A program made the translations under genes and the position numbers. This document shows, in pieces, positions 58,563 to 64,000 of a stretch of DNA of 64,000 bases. Each line of letters starts with the position of its first letter. Positions within the stretch are counted from its first letter, which is position 1. The DNA is taken from assembly GCF_011682065.1 (NCBI RefSeq), contig NZ_VUYU01000026.1:1-64000 (forward strand). Reading direction: 5' to 3'. The notes beneath the pieces are model-generated. The model saw only the letters and a program-made list of their open reading frames with translations, ran no database searches and was not told where the DNA came from. This DNA is from Massilia rubra. GTDB taxonomy: Bacteria > Pseudomonadota > Gammaproteobacteria > Burkholderiales > Burkholderiaceae_D.

Positions 58563-59766
58563 TTACAGCTTGCCCAAGGTGACTTCGAGCAGGCGCCCCT
58601 TTTTCTTGAACTCTTCATTGACCGTCACCAGGATGCGTCCCTGGGCGTCTTCCGCGATCGAGGTCACTTCGCTGGTGGCGTCGGCACCCGTGCGCTTGTA
58701 GCCCGGCAGCAGGCTCGATAGGTCGGTCCATTTGTCGCCGTTGTCGTTCGACCACGCCAGGTAGGGCAGGCCATGCGCCTTGTCGAAACCGGCGGCGACG
58801 ATCACGTTCGGCTTGCCCGCCGGCGAGAGCAGCTTGGTGATGTAGGGATAGCCGGTCCCGCCCGACAAGGGCTGCTTGAGCACGAACTTGTAGCTCTTGC
58901 CGCTGTCGTCGCTGCGCAGCAGGCCGCCTTCGACGCCGATGAACACGCGCTCGCTCTTGCCCAGGCTGGTGATCAGGTGCACATTGCGGTTTTCCAGCTC
59001 CGGCACGCTGATCGGCACTGGGACCATGGACGCCAGCGCCGAATTGTCGGCGTTCATGCTGTAGGCGCGCACGTAGGCCATGTCGAGCGGGCATTCGCCG
59101 CCGGTCAGCAGGCGACCACCGGCCACCTCGAAGGCCTGGTGGGTGCAGCTCATGCTGTCCATGCTGCCCATGATGGGCTTCCAGCTCAGGCCTTGGTCGT
59201 TCGAGACCTGCACGTTCTGGCCGGCGCCGCCGTTGGCGAACCAGCGCTTGCCGACTGCCTTGATGTCATTGACCTCCATGCGTTCGCAATAGGTCGCGTA
59301 GCAGATGCGGAAGTCTTTGTCCTTGGGAACGAAGGTCATCTTGGCCTGGTCGAGCTCGCATAAAGTGTGTTCGTCGGCGCTGCCCCAGGCGCTCTGCACC
59401 AGCATGGTCTTGCCGGCCAGCGCGCAGGTCGGCCGCGCGCCGCACTTCGACCTGCGCGCTGGCCGGCAGCTTGCACTCGCCCAGGGCCACGTTTTGCCAG
59501 GCCGACCTGGCGCTCACGCCGCGCGCGGTGGCGATCACCGCGGTGCCCTCGGCTTCGGTATTGGTCAGCGCGACATAGGCGTTCTTGTCGTCGATGGTGA
59601 CGGCCTTCATGCCGCGCTCGTTACTCATCAGGATGTCGACGCGGGCCACCGGGTCGGGCGTCGGCAGCGGGGCGGGCTTGCCGGCGTCGCCACCGCCGCC
59701 GCCGCAGGCGGTAAGCAGGGTGGCGGCGATCAGGCCGGCGGGAAGGCATTTCTGGAAGTCGTTCAT
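58563..59766 (-). pseudogene. Lipoprotein with exo-sialidase/BNR-like beta-propeller repeats, frameshifted
   Basis: Reading starts at MNDFQKCLPAGLIAATLLTACGGGGG (59766), a lipoprotein signal with LTAC. It continues through GECKLPASAQVEVRRA, then the frame must shift by one base near 59425-59445 to go on as TCALAGKTMLVQSAWGSADEH to the stop at 58563. The count of bases is one too many for a single frame. After the shift come repeated blade-like parts: VQVSNDQGLSWKP, LRSDDSGKSYKF and LAWSNDNGDKWTDLS. About 400 residues in all if intact. The break lies in a GC run, so a sequencing slip cannot be excluded. Confidence 0.75.
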
Positions 59767-60077
59767 GGGCGTTGTCTCCGGACAGGTTGGGGCGCGCCGC
59801 GCGCGGACGGAGGTTCCGGCCGGCAGTGCCGCGATGTGGCATTTTCGGTCCGGGAGCGTCCCGGGATCTATTGCGTTTATGTCTAGGATTTGTATCAACT
59901 GTCGGCAATCTGTACCGTCTTGTGACGTCGAGCGAGCGTTCGCTTTGTTTTTCTTGCCGCAAAAAAGGCGTGTTTTACGGCAATTGACCCGCGCTTGGTG
60001 AAAATACGTACCTTGTTGAAAGATCACGTCTGATAAAATCGTCAGTCCCCGACAGTACACAGGAAGGCCGTACCAGC
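59767..60077 (+). other. Gap between divergent lipoprotein gene and maeB
   Basis: No gene is supported. Promoters for both sides should lie here. A TAAAAT at 60034-60039 with TTGTTG 15 bases before it could be a suboptimal sigma-70 site for maeB. Confidence 0.4.
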
Positions 60078-62390
60078 ATGGATTCGTCACCAGAGAAGAA
60101 GGAAGAACTGCGCCAACAATTGCGCCTCGCCGCGCTCGAGTATCACGAGTGCCCCCGCCCCGGCAAGATCAGCGTCACCCCCACCAAGCAGTTACTCAAC
60201 CAGCGCGACCTGGCCCTGGCGTATTCGCCGGGCGTGGCCGCGCCGTGCGAAGAGATCGTCAAGGATCCGGGCAACGCCTATAAATACACGGCGCGCGGCA
60301 ATCTGGTGGCAGTCATCACCAACGGCACCGCCGTGCTGGGCCTGGGCAATATCGGTCCGCTGGCGTCCAAACCTGTGATGGAAGGCAAGGGCGTGCTGTT
60401 CAAGAAGTTCGCCGGGATCGATGTCTTCGATATCGAGATCAACGAGCAAGACCCGGACAAGCTGGTCGACATCATCGCGTCGCTGGAGCCGACTTTCGGC
60501 GGCATCAACCTGGAAGATATCAAGGCGCCCGAGTGCTTCTATATCGAACGCCAGTTGCGCAGCCGCATGAAGATTCCCGTCTTCCACGATGACCAGCACG
60601 GTACCGCGATCATCGTCGGCGCCGCCATCCTGAACGGCATCAAGGTCGTCGGCAAGGATATCCGCGAGTGCAAGCTGGTGGTGTCGGGCGCGGGCGCCGC
60701 GGCGCTGGCCTGCCTGGAACTGATCGTCGACCTCGGTTTCCCGATCGAGAACATCTATGTGACCGACCTGGCCGGCGTGGTCTACAAAGGCCGCGTCGAA
60801 CTGATGGACCCGGACAAGGAGCGTTTCGCCCAGGACACCCCGTTGCGCACCCTGGCCGAAGTCATGCCGGGCGCCGATATTTTCCTGGGCCTGTCCGCCG
60901 GCGGCGTGCTCAAACAGGACATGGTCAAGGCCATGGCGGCCAATCCGCTGATCCTGGCGCTGGCCAACCCGACCCCGGAAATCCTGCCGGAAGACGTGAA
61001 GGCCGTGCGCGGCGACGCGATTATTGCCACCGGGCGTTCGGACTATCCGAACCAGGTGAACAATGTGCTGTGCTTCCCGTACATTTTCCGCGGCGCCCTC
61101 GATTGCGGCGCCACCACCATCACGCGCGAGATGGAAATTGCGGTCGTGCATGCGATTGCCGACCTGGCCCACGCCGAGCAGTCGGACGTGGTGGCCACCA
61201 CCTACGGCATCAGCAATCTCTCGTTCGGCCCGGAATACCTGATCCCGATGCCGTTCGATCCGCGCCTGTTGATCCACATCGCCCCGGCCGTGGCCAAGGC
61301 TGCGTTCGAGTCGGGCGTGGCGACGCGCCCGATCGCCAACCTGGAAGCCTACGCCGACAGCCTGCAGCAGTTCGTGTACCGCAGCGGCACCTTCATGAAG
61401 CCGCTGTTCGCGGTGGCCAAGGCGGCCCCGCCGGAACTCAAGCGCATCGTCTACGCCGAGGGTGAAGAAGAGCGCGTGCTGCGCGCGGTGCAAGTGGTGG
61501 TCGACGAGAAACTGGCGCGGCCGATCCTGGTCGGCCGTCCGAGCGTGCTGGAGCAGCGCATCGTCAAATTCGGCCTGCGCTTGAAGCAGGGCGAGCATTT
61601 CGACGTCATCAACCCGGACCACGAAGACCGCTACCGCGATTACTGGCAGACGTATTACGCGATGACCATGCGTAAGGGCGTGACCCAGGAATACGCCAAG
61701 CTGGAAATGCGCCGCCGCCACAGCCTGATCGGCGCGATGATGATCCACAAGGGCGACGCCGACGGCATGATCTGCGGCACCTTCGGCACCACCAACTTGC
61801 ACCTGCACTATATCGACCAGGTATTGGGCAAGCGCGACGGCGCCAATGTGTATGCGGCGATGAACTTCCTGATCTTGCCGGAACGCCAGATGGCCATCGT
61901 CGACACCCACGTCAACGAAAATCCGAGCGCCGAGCAACTGGCCGAGATCACCATCATGGCGGCCGACGAGATGAGCCGCTTCGGCCTGATTCCGCGCGCG
62001 GCCTTGTTGTCGCACTCGAACTTCGGTTCGGCCAACAGCGCCTCGGCCCAGAAGATGCGCGCGGCGCTGGCGCTGGTGCAGCAAAAGGCGCCGCAGCTGG
62101 AAGTCGATGGCGAGATGCACGGCGACGTGGCGCTCGACGCCAAGCTGCGCAAGCAGATGATGCCGCACTCGACCTTGCAGGGCGAAGCGAACCTGCTGGT
62201 GATGCCCAATATCGACAGCGCCAACATCGCCTACAACCTGCTCAAGACGGCGGCCGGCAACGGCATCGCGATCGGCCCGGTGCTGCTCGGCTGCGCCAAG
62301 CCGGTGCACATCCTGACCCCGTCGGCCACCGTGCGCCGCATCGTCAACATGACCGCGCTATGCGTGGTCGATGCGGTGTCGGAGCGCTGA
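60078..62390 (+). CDS. maeB: NADP-dependent malic enzyme with phosphotransacetylase-like C-terminal domain
   Basis: 770 residues, MaeB type. The front (about 1-430) is the malic enzyme: [53 protein letters not shown], the dinucleotide site [16 protein letters not shown] and [13 protein letters not shown]. The rest is a phosphate-acetyltransferase-like domain ([51 protein letters not shown]) that is regulatory, not catalytic, in studied members. It decarboxylates malate to pyruvate making NADPH. Confidence 0.95.
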   Translation: MDSSPEKKEELRQQLRLAALEYHECPRPGKISVTPTKQLLNQRDLALAYSPGVAAPCEEIVKDPGNAYKYTARGNLVAVITNGTAVLGLGNIGPLASKPVMEGKGVLFKKFAGIDVFDIEINEQDPDKLVDIIASLEPTFGGINLEDIKAPECFYIERQLRSRMKIPVFHDDQHGTAIIVGAAILNGIKVVGKDIRECKLVVSGAGAAALACLELIVDLGFPIENIYVTDLAGVVYKGRVELMDPDKERFAQDTPLRTLAEVMPGADIFLGLSAGGVLKQDMVKAMAANPLILALANPTPEILPEDVKAVRGDAIIATGRSDYPNQVNNVLCFPYIFRGALDCGATTITREMEIAVVHAIADLAHAEQSDVVATTYGISNLSFGPEYLIPMPFDPRLLIHIAPAVAKAAFESGVATRPIANLEAYADSLQQFVYRSGTFMKPLFAVAKAAPPELKRIVYAEGEEERVLRAVQVVVDEKLARPILVGRPSVLEQRIVKFGLRLKQGEHFDVINPDHEDRYRDYWQTYYAMTMRKGVTQEYAKLEMRRRHSLIGAMMIHKGDADGMICGTFGTTNLHLHYIDQVLGKRDGANVYAAMNFLILPERQMAIVDTHVNENPSAEQLAEITIMAADEMSRFGLIPRAALLSHSNFGSANSASAQKMRAALALVQQKAPQLEVDGEMHGDVALDAKLRKQMMPHSTLQGEANLLVMPNIDSANIAYNLLKTAAGNGIAIGPVLLGCAKPVHILTPSATVRRIVNMTALCVVDAVSER

Positions 62391-62426
62391 CCGGCAGCGA
62401 AGACCGCGCTTCGTTTTGCGCCAAGG

Positions 62427-62461
62427 ACGGCCGCCATCTTCACGGATCGCGGCCGTTTTTT

Positions 62462-62462
<1 letters not shown>
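62427..62462 (+). terminator. Intrinsic terminator of maeB
   Basis: Stem ACGGCCGC/GCGGCCGT with a 14-base loop, then seven T. Confidence 0.8.
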
Positions 62463-63760
<1,298 letters not shown>

Positions 63761-63761
63761 T

Positions 63762-64000
63762 ATGACGGCCATGGTCACGGAAACGTCTCCCGCGCCCGGC
63801 GCCGAAGGGCAGGGCAAGCGTGCCCTGATCACCGGCCTGCACGGCTTCACGGGACGCTACGTGGCGCGCGAACTGGCCGCCGCCGGCTACCGCGTGTTCG
63901 GCACCGTGGTGCCGGGCCATGGCGATAGCCCCCTTGACACCGATGTGTTCGCGGTCGACCTGCTCGACCGCGCCGGCGTGGCTGCCATGGTCGAACAGGT
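63762..64000 (+). CDS. NAD-dependent epimerase/dehydratase family protein, partial (runs off the window)
   Basis: The first 79 codons only. The start MTAMVTETSPAPGAEGQGK is followed by the nucleotide-binding RALITGLHGFTGRYVARELAAAGYRVFG, the extended SDR pattern GxxGFxG. Directly behind gmd it is likely the reductase or epimerase acting on GDP-4-keto-6-deoxymannose (Rmd- or fucose-synthase-like); which one cannot be told from the part shown. Confidence 0.8.
   Translation, partial: MTAMVTETSPAPGAEGQGKRALITGLHGFTGRYVARELAAAGYRVFGTVVPGHGDSPLDTDVFAVDLLDRAGVAAMVEQ

Noticed and set aside
60192-62309. Long minus-strand open frame opposite maeB
   Set aside because: Antisense shadow of a well-supported malic enzyme; no family features.

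Overview
The window reads as chromosome of a GC-rich beta-proteobacterium, most likely family Oxalobacteraceae (Massilia / Duganella / Janthinobacterium type). The basis is the block pgk-pyk-fba followed by purC-purE-purK-tsaC, the style of the proteins, and the very large set of hybrid kinases and c-di-GMP proteins. This is a judgement from gene content and protein style; no database was searched. I found no tRNA, rRNA or CRISPR array.

Layout. 1-4715 is a type IV pilin region: two nearly identical pilA copies, each with a sigma-54 promoter and a strong terminator, and a third, divergent pilin. A decayed group II intron sits just behind the first terminator, the cut-off start of a second intron follows it, and an IS66 remnant lies on the left. 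4806-11786 holds moaC, a BepA-like protease, an Rpn-type nuclease, a YheT-like hydrolase cluster and azlCD. 11849-19883 is central metabolism: pgk, pyk, fba, a GFA-family gene, and a translationally coupled purC-purE-purK-tsaC operon. 19896-23738 encodes exported proteins (two lipoprotein hydrolases and an OmpW-like porin). 24002-25831 holds a GNAT/DUF1778 toxin-antitoxin pair and small unknown genes. 25922-28410 holds gcdH, a flavin reductase and msrA.

Signalling dominates the rest. An HD-GYP regulator and a hybrid kinase lie at 28436-31804. A GGDEF regulator is coupled to a giant multi-PAS hybrid kinase at 41991-48409. A coupled YfiR / CHASE8-like hybrid kinase / REC-PAS-GGDEF-EAL-REC operon lies at 52258-57436. 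Together these suggest heavy use of phosphorelays that end in making or breaking c-di-GMP, which fits a surface-living cell with type IV pili and, at the right edge, GDP-sugar genes (gmd and a partial epimerase) for surface polysaccharide.

Between the signalling blocks are several unusual items. One is a collagen-like Gly-X-Gln repeat protein next to a small protein sharing its N-terminal module (32091-33200). Another is a hemerythrin domain fused to PdxH, upstream of cfa (34931-37440). There is also an orphan TraL/TraM-like pair (49991-51244) and a zinc exporter coupled to an ArsR regulator (48589-49922). Palindromic repeats of three families occur, and the lipoprotein gene at 58563-59766 carries a frameshift.
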